A DNA stretch of 38,367 nucleotides from an uncultured Bacilli bacterium (GTDB taxonomy: Bacteria; Bacillota_I; Bacilli_A; RF39; UBA660): positions 1 through 38,367 of the forward strand of contig CANRDF010000011.1 of NCBI GenBank assembly GCA_947629255.1, in the 5' to 3' direction. Made by a program: the position numbers and the translations under genes. Below, one piece after another: positions 1 through 8,146 of the stretch; the first letter of the stretch is position 1, and the number at the start of each line of letters is the position of its first letter. The notes under the pieces are model-generated. The model had not been told where the DNA came from. It saw only the letters and a list, made by a program, of their open reading frames with translations, and made no database searches.

Positions 1-52
1 AAAAAACTCTCTATGAGCTCAATATTTATGGGCATTCTAGAGAGTTTTCTTA
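1..52. terminator. Stem-loop terminator downstream of recX (possibly bidirectional)
   Basis: Inverted repeat AAAACTCTCTA ... TAGAGAGTTTT with flanking A/T tracts; minus-strand reading ends in a U tract. Confidence 0.55.
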
Positions 53-162
53 TTTTGCAACTGACAAATACAAGATTTTTATAACGTGATTATACAACAT
101 TATATGAAACGTGTCAATTAAAAGTGTAAAGTGTAAAGTCAAAATGTAAAACTTAGCACTTG

Positions 163-924
163 TTATTCATCTAAGTTTATTTTAAATCCTTTCTGATAAA
201 GCTTTCTTTTTATTTGAAATTCTAATTCCTCACCTACATACTTTCGAGATAGTTTTTTTCTTAAACGTTCTTCTTCTTTTTTCATAAGTTCTAAACTGTT
301 TTCTAAATGAATATTTTCGACAATAGATGATGTGAGTTCATTGGAATAACCTAATGTATATAAATACTGAATAAGTTTTCTTTTAAATATTATTTCACTA
401 TCTTTTTTATTACTTTGAATTCTTTTTTGACATATTTTCTCAATTTTATTTTTCCATACTTCAAAAGTTACGTTTTTTAGACTATTTTCAATTGCTTCTT
501 TGCCTATTCCTAAATCGATTAAAGACTTTTCTATTTTCAAAGGGCCATTATTCGTAAACTTTACAATGTCATTTACATATGCATTTACATATCTTTCGTC
601 ATCTAAAAAATGATTGGCTTTTAATTTTTGAATCACTTGTTCTATTATTTCTTTGGAAATTTCATCTTTTTTTAAATAATTTTTCACTTCTTTTTCGGTT
701 CGCATTTTTCGATCTAAATAACTGCAACATTTTTGATAACTCATTTCCATTTCATTTTCTTTTTGGATTTCATTTATCTCTTTTTCTGTTAGCATCTTTT
801 TCAAAAAAACTTCATGATGAATCATCACACTTTCAAGTAAGATAAGACTTTCTTTGGAATCTAACACAACTTCATACATCGATTTTTTCTTTTTGATAAT
901 TTTTAAAATTTTCACGTCCATCAC
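163..924 (-). CDS. recX: Regulatory protein RecX
   Basis: ORF 253 aa; RecX-type three-helix repeats (SYLDRKMRTEKEVKNYL, VIQKLKANHFLDDERYVNAYV). Confidence 0.8.
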   Translation of the reverse strand: MMDVKILKIIKKKKSMYEVVLDSKESLILLESVMIHHEVFLKKMLTEKEINEIQKENEMEMSYQKCCSYLDRKMRTEKEVKNYLKKDEISKEIIEQVIQKLKANHFLDDERYVNAYVNDIVKFTNNGPLKIEKSLIDLGIGKEAIENSLKNVTFEVWKNKIEKICQKRIQSNKKDSEIIFKRKLIQYLYTLGYSNELTSSIVENIHLENSLELMKKEEERLRKKLSRKYVGEELEFQIKRKLYQKGFKINLDE

Positions 925-962
925 CGCTTCTATTATAAAATAATTTTATGAAAAAAACTACC

Positions 963-2111
963 TTACGGTAGCTCAATTTCAATATCACTTAATGGATAAG
1001 TGACACATGGATGAATGTATTTTAAATCCACATCTTTTTTTCTTAATGCTGATGTATCGGTTTTTACTGTTCCACTGATTAATTTACTACGACAATACCC
1101 ACATATACCAACAGTACAATGGACAGGGGCACTGAAACGTCCTTCTTCCATACTTTGGACTAAGGTTTGATTTGATTTACATGGAATCACAGTCACATTG
1201 CCTTTTTGATGAATCGTAAGTTCATAAGTTTCAACATCTTCTGTTTCTAATGATTCTCTAAATTCTTCATGACGAATAAACTTATTTGGAATATCCATTT
1301 TTACAAATACATCATTTAAAGCTTGATACATTGCGACTGGTCCTGATACAAAGAAGGTTTTTCCTTCAGGATTTAAGTTTCTTAATAAATCTTCATTGAT
1401 AAATCCGTATGGATAATCTTCTCGTTTTTCTTCACTTAATAAATAAGTTACTTTAAAATTTTTATTCTTTTTCGCAAGTTCATCAAATTCTGGTTTCCAT
1501 AAAATATCATTCACCGTTTTTGTTCCATAAATAAGCTCAATGCTTGATACTTTCTTCGTTCTTAATAAATCAACAATCATCGAACGAACTCCTGTAATCC
1601 CACTTCCTCCAGCAAGACATATGATATCACTAGAATCTCGTATTAAACTATAATGAAAATGGCCAAAAGGTCCATAGATCGTAAGCTTGTCATTTTCTTT
1701 ACACTCATGGCACATATAATGGGAAACAATGCCATTTTTTTCTTCTTGAATGGTAATTCGATATTCCTTTAAAGAGTTTGTATCTGAACTAATCGTATAA
1801 GGTCTTTTATAGATTCTTCCATTTGTATGTACCTCTAAAGTAATATAAGAACCTGCTTTAAAAGGTGGTAAATATTCACTATCTTCTCTTTTAAGCCAAA
1901 ATGATTTTGTATTTTCATTTTCTTCCACAATTTTTGTGACAACTACTTCCATTTTGGATGGATGAAAAGCAGAAACAAGGTTATTAACAGGATAATTGTA
2001 TTTTGGTAAATCTTTAGAAGAATGTTTAGTAATGTCACGTCTACCAAGGGATAGATCGTTAAATTTTTCAAATAACTTTTTTTGTTCCTTTTCCATTACA
2101 ATATCTTTCAT
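963..2111 (-). CDS. Ferredoxin-NAD(P) reductase-like protein with C-terminal 2Fe-2S ferredoxin domain
   Basis: FAD/NAD-binding motifs (RPYTISSD, LAGGSGITGVRSM) and CTVGICGYC...HPC cluster motif. Confidence 0.85.
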   Translation of the reverse strand: MKDIVMEKEQKKLFEKFNDLSLGRRDITKHSSKDLPKYNYPVNNLVSAFHPSKMEVVVTKIVEENENTKSFWLKREDSEYLPPFKAGSYITLEVHTNGRIYKRPYTISSDTNSLKEYRITIQEEKNGIVSHYMCHECKENDKLTIYGPFGHFHYSLIRDSSDIICLAGGSGITGVRSMIVDLLRTKKVSSIELIYGTKTVNDILWKPEFDELAKKNKNFKVTYLLSEEKREDYPYGFINEDLLRNLNPEGKTFFVSGPVAMYQALNDVFVKMDIPNKFIRHEEFRESLETEDVETYELTIHQKGNVTVIPCKSNQTLVQSMEEGRFSAPVHCTVGICGYCRSKLISGTVKTDTSALRKKDVDLKYIHPCVTYPLSDIEIELP

Positions 2112-2115
2112 CTTA

Positions 2116-3624
2116 TCACTCTCCTAAAGTTTTCATGGCTACATCTTCACCATTTAAATATGTAGAACTAAATCCAGATAATCTTGCTCCAAACCCTCCA
2201 CAGAATCGAAGCCCTTTAATTCTTGTTTCTTCTTCTTCACTGAAAGTTCTTGGTAATAAATTATCATATCCTTTCGCCATATACCCATAAATGACTCCAC
2301 TTGGATGACCCGTATATCTTGCAAAAGTCAGTGGTGTTGCAATTTCAATTTCTTCAATATATTCTCGAATCGAAATTCCTGTGGTTTCTTCAAAACTGCG
2401 AATTAAAAAGTCTGCAAGTTGTTCTTTCACATCAAAATAATTTTCTTTATTTACTAATTTATCAAATGCATCTCCAAAGATAAGAGAAGTAAGATTTAGG
2501 ATACATGTTCCTTCTGGAGAAGCCTTTTTATTCACAATATTTGGAACGACTCCGACAACATTTCCATGAAAAACCTCTTGCATTTTTTTATATTCTACTT
2601 TGCTATTTAAGTTATTAGACAGAAAATAAGTATAATGATGAAATCCTATTTCTTCACAAGAAGCATTAAGTCCTAAGTAAATGGAGACTCCTCTAGCTCC
2701 TAAAATCCTTTCATTTTCTAATTGACAGTTTTCAATTGGAACATTCTCTTTGGAAATCATTTTTCCATAAACTACTTTTGGGCTCAGGTTGGCGATGACA
2801 TGAGAAGTCGCGTAACTAGTATCTTTGGTTTGTACACCTGTTACTTCCCCATCTTCCACGTCAATTTTTTCTACTTCTGATAAGTAATAAATCGTTCCAC
2901 CAGCGTTTTTAAATTCATTTTCTAATACTCTTGATAATTCATGAGAAGTATATGTTGGAATCGCAGGTCCATAAAGGACATAAGAGTATACCATACTTGC
3001 ATAATGAACAAAACTTAAATCATCAATTGGACTACCAAGATAAACCCAGTAAGTCGATAAAATTTCAATCGCTTTTTTAGGCATCTTAATCTTTTCTAAA
3101 ACTGCATTCACTTTATAGGGGGCAAGTTGAACAAAATTAGGATATTTTTGATATAAGTCTTTCTCGTCTATCGCACCTTTCTCTGAATGCAAATAGGAAA
3201 GAGCATCTTGAATGTCTTCACATAATCCAAAAAATGTTGTCATCGAATCTCGACTACCAGGTACATATTCTTCCATTTTTTCAATAAAGTTATCCACTCC
3301 AACAGGCATAGAGTATTCATCTTTGGTTAATTTATCAACAACATGAAATGCTTCTTTGGCATGCATCATTTCTACTTTAGACTCAATTCCTAAACGTTCA
3401 AAAAGAGCATCTATCTCTCCTTTATTTCCTAGCTCTCCATATCCACAAAGTTCATGAAGGCTTGCATCAAATTCAAATCTTCCTCTTCGAAACGAAGTCG
3501 CGACTCCTCCTGGCGCAAGTCCTTTTTCTAAAATGAGTACATTCTTTCCCTTTTTCTGTAATGTTAACGCTGCGACTAAACCACCATTTCCAGCTCCTAT
3601 GACAATACAATCGAATTTTTCCAT
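2116..3624 (-). CDS. NAD(P)/FAD-dependent oxidoreductase (phytoene desaturase/retinol saturase-like)
   Basis: N-terminal GAGNGGLVAALTLQKKGKNVLILEKG dinucleotide-binding motif and C-terminal GLRFCGGFGARLSGFSSTYLNG. Confidence 0.85.
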   Translation of the reverse strand: MEKFDCIVIGAGNGGLVAALTLQKKGKNVLILEKGLAPGGVATSFRRGRFEFDASLHELCGYGELGNKGEIDALFERLGIESKVEMMHAKEAFHVVDKLTKDEYSMPVGVDNFIEKMEEYVPGSRDSMTTFFGLCEDIQDALSYLHSEKGAIDEKDLYQKYPNFVQLAPYKVNAVLEKIKMPKKAIEILSTYWVYLGSPIDDLSFVHYASMVYSYVLYGPAIPTYTSHELSRVLENEFKNAGGTIYYLSEVEKIDVEDGEVTGVQTKDTSYATSHVIANLSPKVVYGKMISKENVPIENCQLENERILGARGVSIYLGLNASCEEIGFHHYTYFLSNNLNSKVEYKKMQEVFHGNVVGVVPNIVNKKASPEGTCILNLTSLIFGDAFDKLVNKENYFDVKEQLADFLIRSFEETTGISIREYIEEIEIATPLTFARYTGHPSGVIYGYMAKGYDNLLPRTFSEEEETRIKGLRFCGGFGARLSGFSSTYLNGEDVAMKTLGE

Positions 3625-3706
3625 TCCCAGTCACCCTTATTCTATTTAAAGTATATCAAAAACAGCCAAAAATCACAAGATTTTTGTTATCATTCTTAGT
3701 ATATAA

Positions 3707-3733
3707 AAAAGAAAGAATCACTCTTTCTTTTTA
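3707..3733 (-). terminator. Rho-independent terminator of Rpn-like gene A
   Basis: AAAAAGAAAGA-atcac-TCTTTCTTTTT stem-loop at the gene 3' end. Confidence 0.6.
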
Positions 3734-4543
3734 ACACATGGCTGCACGTAGTTCTTGAATTCGTTTGATATCAATTTCCGTGGTATCAGCAATCTCTTCA
3801 TCGCTTTTTCCTTTGGCTATCATTTTTTGAATAAGACTATTTTCGCCTTTGGTAACTCCAGCATCTTCCCCACGTTCATAGTTCATTTTTCTTTCCCATG
3901 CATCATGGTCAAAAAAGGCTGGGTCTAACTCCGTATCCATTCTACTTGGAATATCAATACACATACTTTCCAACACTCCATTTCCTTTACTTATTTCTTC
4001 TCGTTCTTCCTGTGTCTCTGCTTTCAAAAATCTTAGAAGTCTTATGTAATCTTTACTTCTATTACGATTATAATCTACTTTTTCTAAACAGTCAAGTCTT
4101 ATTATCATCATACTGACATATTTATTTAATGGTTTTAAGGTTAAGCATTGTTCACAGACTTTTTCCATTTCTTCACTCACATGTCTTGCTATATTGATTT
4201 GAATGAGTTGTTTCTTTGGATGATACTTCTCTTGTTTCACTAACTTGTTATTTGAAAGTGTTATCATATAAGCTGTACTTTTGGCAAATGCTTTTCCATC
4301 TAAAGTAGTATAAGCTTCTAGGTTATAGATGACATCATCTGTTTCATAGACAATGTCACATCGATTGGTTTTCGATTCGATGTTTTCTCTTTCAAGTGTA
4401 CTTTCAAAAGTAAGTTTCCCATGTAAAGTGTTTTCATCTAAATCAAGTAAGACTTCTAACATGTATTCCAAATACCTTATGTTTTCTTGTCTTCCAAAGA
4501 AATCGAGAAATAAACGGTCTTCGATTAAACTATGTTCTTTCAT
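3731..4543 (-). CDS. Rpn family / PD-(D/E)XK nuclease family transposase-like protein
   Basis: N-terminal DRLFLDFFG..., nuclease core NRCDIVYETDDVIYNLEAY, C-terminal GKSDEEIADTTEIDIKRIQEL typical of the family. Confidence 0.8.
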   Translation of the reverse strand: MKEHSLIEDRLFLDFFGRQENIRYLEYMLEVLLDLDENTLHGKLTFESTLERENIESKTNRCDIVYETDDVIYNLEAYTTLDGKAFAKSTAYMITLSNNKLVKQEKYHPKKQLIQINIARHVSEEMEKVCEQCLTLKPLNKYVSMMIIRLDCLEKVDYNRNRSKDYIRLLRFLKAETQEEREEISKGNGVLESMCIDIPSRMDTELDPAFFDHDAWERKMNYERGEDAGVTKGENSLIQKMIAKGKSDEEIADTTEIDIKRIQELRAAMC

Positions 4544-4649
4544 GAAGTACTTCCTCCTCCCTTTTAGATTTTTAGAGGTCGAACAAAAGTCCCTCTATTT
4601 ATATATACAAAAAAAATTGTCGATTTCCTTTTTTTTTCGTGAAAAATCG

Positions 4650-4666
4650 TTCGACAAATTTCGACA
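4650..4666 (-). promoter_or_regulatory. Tandem TGTCGAA (Spo0A-box-like) pair, 10 bp apart
   Basis: Plus strand TTCGACAaatTTCGACA; starts at 4650 and 4660. Confidence 0.4.
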
Positions 4667-4697
4667 AATGCCCATTTTATGGGACCTTACAGGTATA

Positions 4698-4722
4698 TAA
4701 AAAAACTTAAGTTTTTAAGTTT
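4698..4722 (-). terminator. Rho-independent terminator of ferritin-like gene
   Basis: AAAAAACTTAA-gttt-TTAAGTTTTTT stem-loop with U tract. Confidence 0.65.
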
Positions 4723-4729
4723 TTTGGTT

Positions 4730-5233
4730 TTAAATTGCTAAACTTCCTTTTAATTTCATAAAAATTTCTAAATGAAGATATTCATCTTCTAAAATTCTTT
4801 TAATTGTTTCTTTTACATAAATATCGTCAATGACACTTAAAGCCATTTGATAATTTTTTATTGCTTGTTTTTCTTCTTCAATATTAATTTCTAAAATTGT
4901 TTTTAAATCAGTATCATAATAAATGAAATCGGAATTCCAATATGTTTTTTGATTATGACTTGTTTCACAGAACACTGGTTTACAACCTAAGAGTTCAATT
5001 GTTTTGCCAAGAATTTTTAAATGATGCATTTCTACAATGGAAATTTGTTTTAAAATGTATGCAATTTCTTCATCAGAAATCACAAAAGTTTCAAAACTAT
5101 ATTGTAGTACCGCGGTCAGTTCGCCTTCATTCGAAGCATACAAATAACTCAAAATGTCGGCAACTTCTTTGGATTTTCTTTCTACTTTAATTTTTGGATA
5201 AGGTTTATCTACTAGACAATTCAAAATCATCAC
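4730..5233 (-). CDS. Ferritin-like/rubrerythrin-fold diiron protein
   Basis: Carboxylate/His helices: GELTAVLQY, EMHHLKILG, EEEKQAIKNY, EDEYLHLEIF. Confidence 0.7.
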   Translation of the reverse strand: MMILNCLVDKPYPKIKVERKSKEVADILSYLYASNEGELTAVLQYSFETFVISDEEIAYILKQISIVEMHHLKILGKTIELLGCKPVFCETSHNQKTYWNSDFIYYDTDLKTILEINIEEEKQAIKNYQMALSVIDDIYVKETIKRILEDEYLHLEIFMKLKGSLAI

Positions 5234-5259
5234 CTAGTAGAAGTGTATGTAAAATTTTT

Positions 5260-6162
5260 TTATACAGAACTCTTTTTCTTTAATTTGGCCACAAAAAATC
5301 CTTCATAAAATTCATTTGGAAGTACACATAAAGTTCCATTTATTTTTGTGGGTAAAAGAGGAACTCCTTCTAAAGAAAGCGGGACAACCTCGCAATCCAA
5401 GTTTTTTAGAGCATACTCAATCACACTCTCATTTTCTTCTTCTAAAATAGAACAAGTCGAATACACCATCGTTTCGTTTGGATTCAATAAAGTTAAAGCT
5501 TTACATAAAAGTTTTTTCTGAGTCTCACTTATTTTTGCTATACTATCATTAGTAAGCATCGAACTCGTTTCCATATTTTTATAGGTAAGAGTCCCTGTCC
5601 CCGAACAAGGAGCGTCAAGTAAAATCTTATCAAATCGGAAGAAGGAATCTAAATTCCTGGCATCTTCTTTTAAAACTGTACAACACTTGACTCCCTGTTT
5701 TTCGATATTGTGTTTAAGTCGTTCGAAACGAGCCGTATTTTTTTCACAGGCCGTGATTCGACATAAGTTTTTTGCTTCCATCGCCATCTGAGTTGTTTTA
5801 GAACCTGGAGCCGCGGTCATATCTAAAACAGTCTCCTCTTGGTTTACACCCAAAAACAATACAGGTAACATTGAACTTAAACTTTGTAAATAAATCATTC
5901 CTTCTTTGTATTCCTCTAAGTCATAGAAGTCTTTCTCTTTTTTATTAAGAGCAATAAAGGCGACAGGATACCAAGAAACACTTTCTAACTGAAAACCTAA
6001 TTCTTTCAAATGTTTTAAAACGGATTTTACATCCCCTTTTAAAGTATTCACTCGAAATGTCGTGTAACGTTTACCTTTAAAACCATCAAAAATTTTTTGG
6101 CAAAGGTCTTCCCCATATTGACTTATTAACTTTTCTTTTAAAAATTCTTCTTTCATACTCAT
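5260..6162 (-). CDS. RsmB/NOP-family rRNA cytosine-C5 methyltransferase
   Basis: Motifs LDMTAAPGSKTTQMA, ILLDAPCSGTGTL, VYSTCSILEEENE. Confidence 0.9.
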   Translation of the reverse strand: MSMKEEFLKEKLISQYGEDLCQKIFDGFKGKRYTTFRVNTLKGDVKSVLKHLKELGFQLESVSWYPVAFIALNKKEKDFYDLEEYKEGMIYLQSLSSMLPVLFLGVNQEETVLDMTAAPGSKTTQMAMEAKNLCRITACEKNTARFERLKHNIEKQGVKCCTVLKEDARNLDSFFRFDKILLDAPCSGTGTLTYKNMETSSMLTNDSIAKISETQKKLLCKALTLLNPNETMVYSTCSILEEENESVIEYALKNLDCEVVPLSLEGVPLLPTKINGTLCVLPNEFYEGFFVAKLKKKSSV

Positions 6163-6869
6163 TACTTCTTACTTTTTACAAGTTGATATACTTCTTCATG
6201 GATATCATCTATAGAACGAATCTGATTATTTTTCACACATGACACCGTATCAAAGTGATATAGTTCGGCAAGTTCTAAATAAGCCTTCTCTCCTACTTTT
6301 AAATATGTTTCATTTTGTTCTACTTCATCTGGTTTCTCAGCTCGTTTCTTTTTTAACTCACAAGCATATTCATAAGGCATATATAAGAATATGGTTTGTG
6401 TGGGTCTTGGAAGTTCTAAAATATCATACTCTAATTGTTCAATTTTTTGATAGATTTTCTTTCTTTCTTCTTCCTCTAATAAAAGGCCGCCTCGATGAGC
6501 CATGTTACTCGTGACATAACGGTCAAGAATCACTGTAGCCCCCTCCTCTAAATATTTGTTAATCCGTGGCAAGTGATAACGACGGTCAGCAGCATAATAA
6601 CATAAAGCGGTAAGGGCATCGATATTTCCTCCACCCTCTCTAAAAAAGCTGTGAGTTTCCTTCAATAATTCTTCACACATCTGTGGTTTTCCGAGGACAC
6701 AAGCTCCGATGATTTGTCCTGTTGGTGAATCATACATTGGAAATGATAAAGTCTCGACAATCTCTCCTTCTCTTTTTAATCTTTCTACTAACTTTTTTGT
6801 CTGTGTTTCTTTTCCAGAACAATCGGTTCCTTCTATCACAATTAATTTTCCTTTTGGCATATCCTTCAC
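6162..6869 (-). CDS. tmk: Thymidylate kinase
   Basis: P-loop EGTDCSGKETQTKKL and LDRYVTSNMAHRGG; stop overlaps the next start as TAATG. Confidence 0.85.
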   Translation of the reverse strand: MKDMPKGKLIVIEGTDCSGKETQTKKLVERLKREGEIVETLSFPMYDSPTGQIIGACVLGKPQMCEELLKETHSFFREGGGNIDALTALCYYAADRRYHLPRINKYLEEGATVILDRYVTSNMAHRGGLLLEEEERKKIYQKIEQLEYDILELPRPTQTIFLYMPYEYACELKKKRAEKPDEVEQNETYLKVGEKAYLELAELYHFDTVSCVKNNQIRSIDDIHEEVYQLVKSKK

Positions 6870-6946
6870 TTCCTAAATTCATTTTATCATAGAATTTCTC
6901 ATTATGAAACTTGAAACTTTGACATATAATGACCTAGGAGGAAAAA

Positions 6947-7867
6947 ATGAAACCAGATTATGAATTTGGAAATAAATTTTATCAATATTATGATAAGATT
7001 GGTATCCAAGGGACAAAATATAAAATTTTAGCCCCTGAACAAAGTCAAGATAAGCAACCAGGTTTAGAAACTTTAATGTTTCCACAGCCTATCTTTGATA
7101 ATCCAAACTATGTGGGGAGTGGAAAACTAAAAGAAAAAGTCGCGATTATTACAGGAGGTGATTCAGGTCTTGGCAGAGCTGCAGCCATTGCTTTTGTAAA
7201 AGAAGGTGCAAAAGTGGTGATTCCTTATTTAAATGAACATGAAGATGCCAAGAACACCGAAGAATACATCAAAAAATTAGGTGGCGAGTGTCTTCTTCTC
7301 TCTGGAGATATCACAGACAAAAACTTTTCTAAAAAAATCGTCGAATGTACCTTGGAAAGATTTGGAACTATCAACATTTTAGTCAATAATGCCGGAGTCC
7401 AGTATCAGGCGGATTCTCTAGAAGAAATTAGTGAAGAACAATTTGATCAAACAATGAAAGTAAACATTTATGGGATGTTTTATTTAACAAAAGAAGTTTT
7501 ACCTCATTTACATTCAGGAGATTCCATTATCAATCTTTCTAGCGTTACTACATTCTACGGCGAACCACAGCTCATTGATTATGTCACGACAAAAGGAGCT
7601 ATTGTTGGCTTTACTAGAGCTTTAGCAAGAAATCTAGCTTTGAAAAACATTCGAGTCAATGCGATTGCCCCAGGATTTTTCTGGACCCCATTACAACCTG
7701 CTTGCTGGGTAGCTGAAAAAATACCATCTTTGGGGGCAGATGCTGCGATGGCAAGAGGTGCCATGCCTTACGAACTTGCTCCCACATTTGTATTTTTAGC
7801 AAGTGATGACTCTAGCTATGTGACAGGACAAGTGCTCCATAACAATGGTGGACAAGTTATGGGTTAA
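6947..7867 (+). CDS. SDR family oxidoreductase (general stress protein 39/YdaD type)
   Basis: KQPGLETLMFPQPIFDNPNYVGSGKL N-terminal extension, TGGDSGLGRA, NNAGVQYQ, YVTTKGAI; RBS AGGAGG. Confidence 0.9.
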   Translation: MKPDYEFGNKFYQYYDKIGIQGTKYKILAPEQSQDKQPGLETLMFPQPIFDNPNYVGSGKLKEKVAIITGGDSGLGRAAAIAFVKEGAKVVIPYLNEHEDAKNTEEYIKKLGGECLLLSGDITDKNFSKKIVECTLERFGTINILVNNAGVQYQADSLEEISEEQFDQTMKVNIYGMFYLTKEVLPHLHSGDSIINLSSVTTFYGEPQLIDYVTTKGAIVGFTRALARNLALKNIRVNAIAPGFFWTPLQPACWVAEKIPSLGADAAMARGAMPYELAPTFVFLASDDSSYVTGQVLHNNGGQVMG

Positions 7868-7903
7868 AAAAGAAGATAGTTTTTGATTCTATCTTCTTTT
7901 TTT
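7866..7903. terminator. Bidirectional terminator between convergent genes
   Basis: AAAAAAGAAGATAG-tttttgatt-CTATCTTCTTTTTTT. Confidence 0.75.
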
Positions 7904-7906
7904 GAA

Positions 7907-8146
7907 CTAAAAGACACCCGTTTCTTTCTTAAAATAATCTAAAAGTTCGGCAAAAATTTCTTTGTCTTCATTCTCATCTACGGTAAAAAGTTCTCCATCA
8001 CTTTCTGTGACAATAAGGACATCATCTTCTATCACTTTTTCTCCTTTCACAGGACAAAGTAAATAGTAAGTTTCTCCTTTTAGTTCTTTTTCATCATAAA
8101 CTAGATATTGAACTCCGTCTACTTCGATTAAATCTTCTTTTTTCAT
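7907..8146 (-). CDS. Small acidic protein, DUF1292-like
   Basis: 79 aa ORF; overlaps the upstream gene by 4 nt (ATGA), implying coupling. Confidence 0.5.
   Translation of the reverse strand: MKKEDLIEVDGVQYLVYDEKELKGETYYLLCPVKGEKVIEDDVLIVTESDGELFTVDENEDKEIFAELLDYFKKETGVF

Noticed and set aside
118-155. GTGTAAA-like short tandem repeat near the recX 3' end
   Set aside because: Only two good copies plus degenerate ones; consistent with AT-rich intergenic drift.
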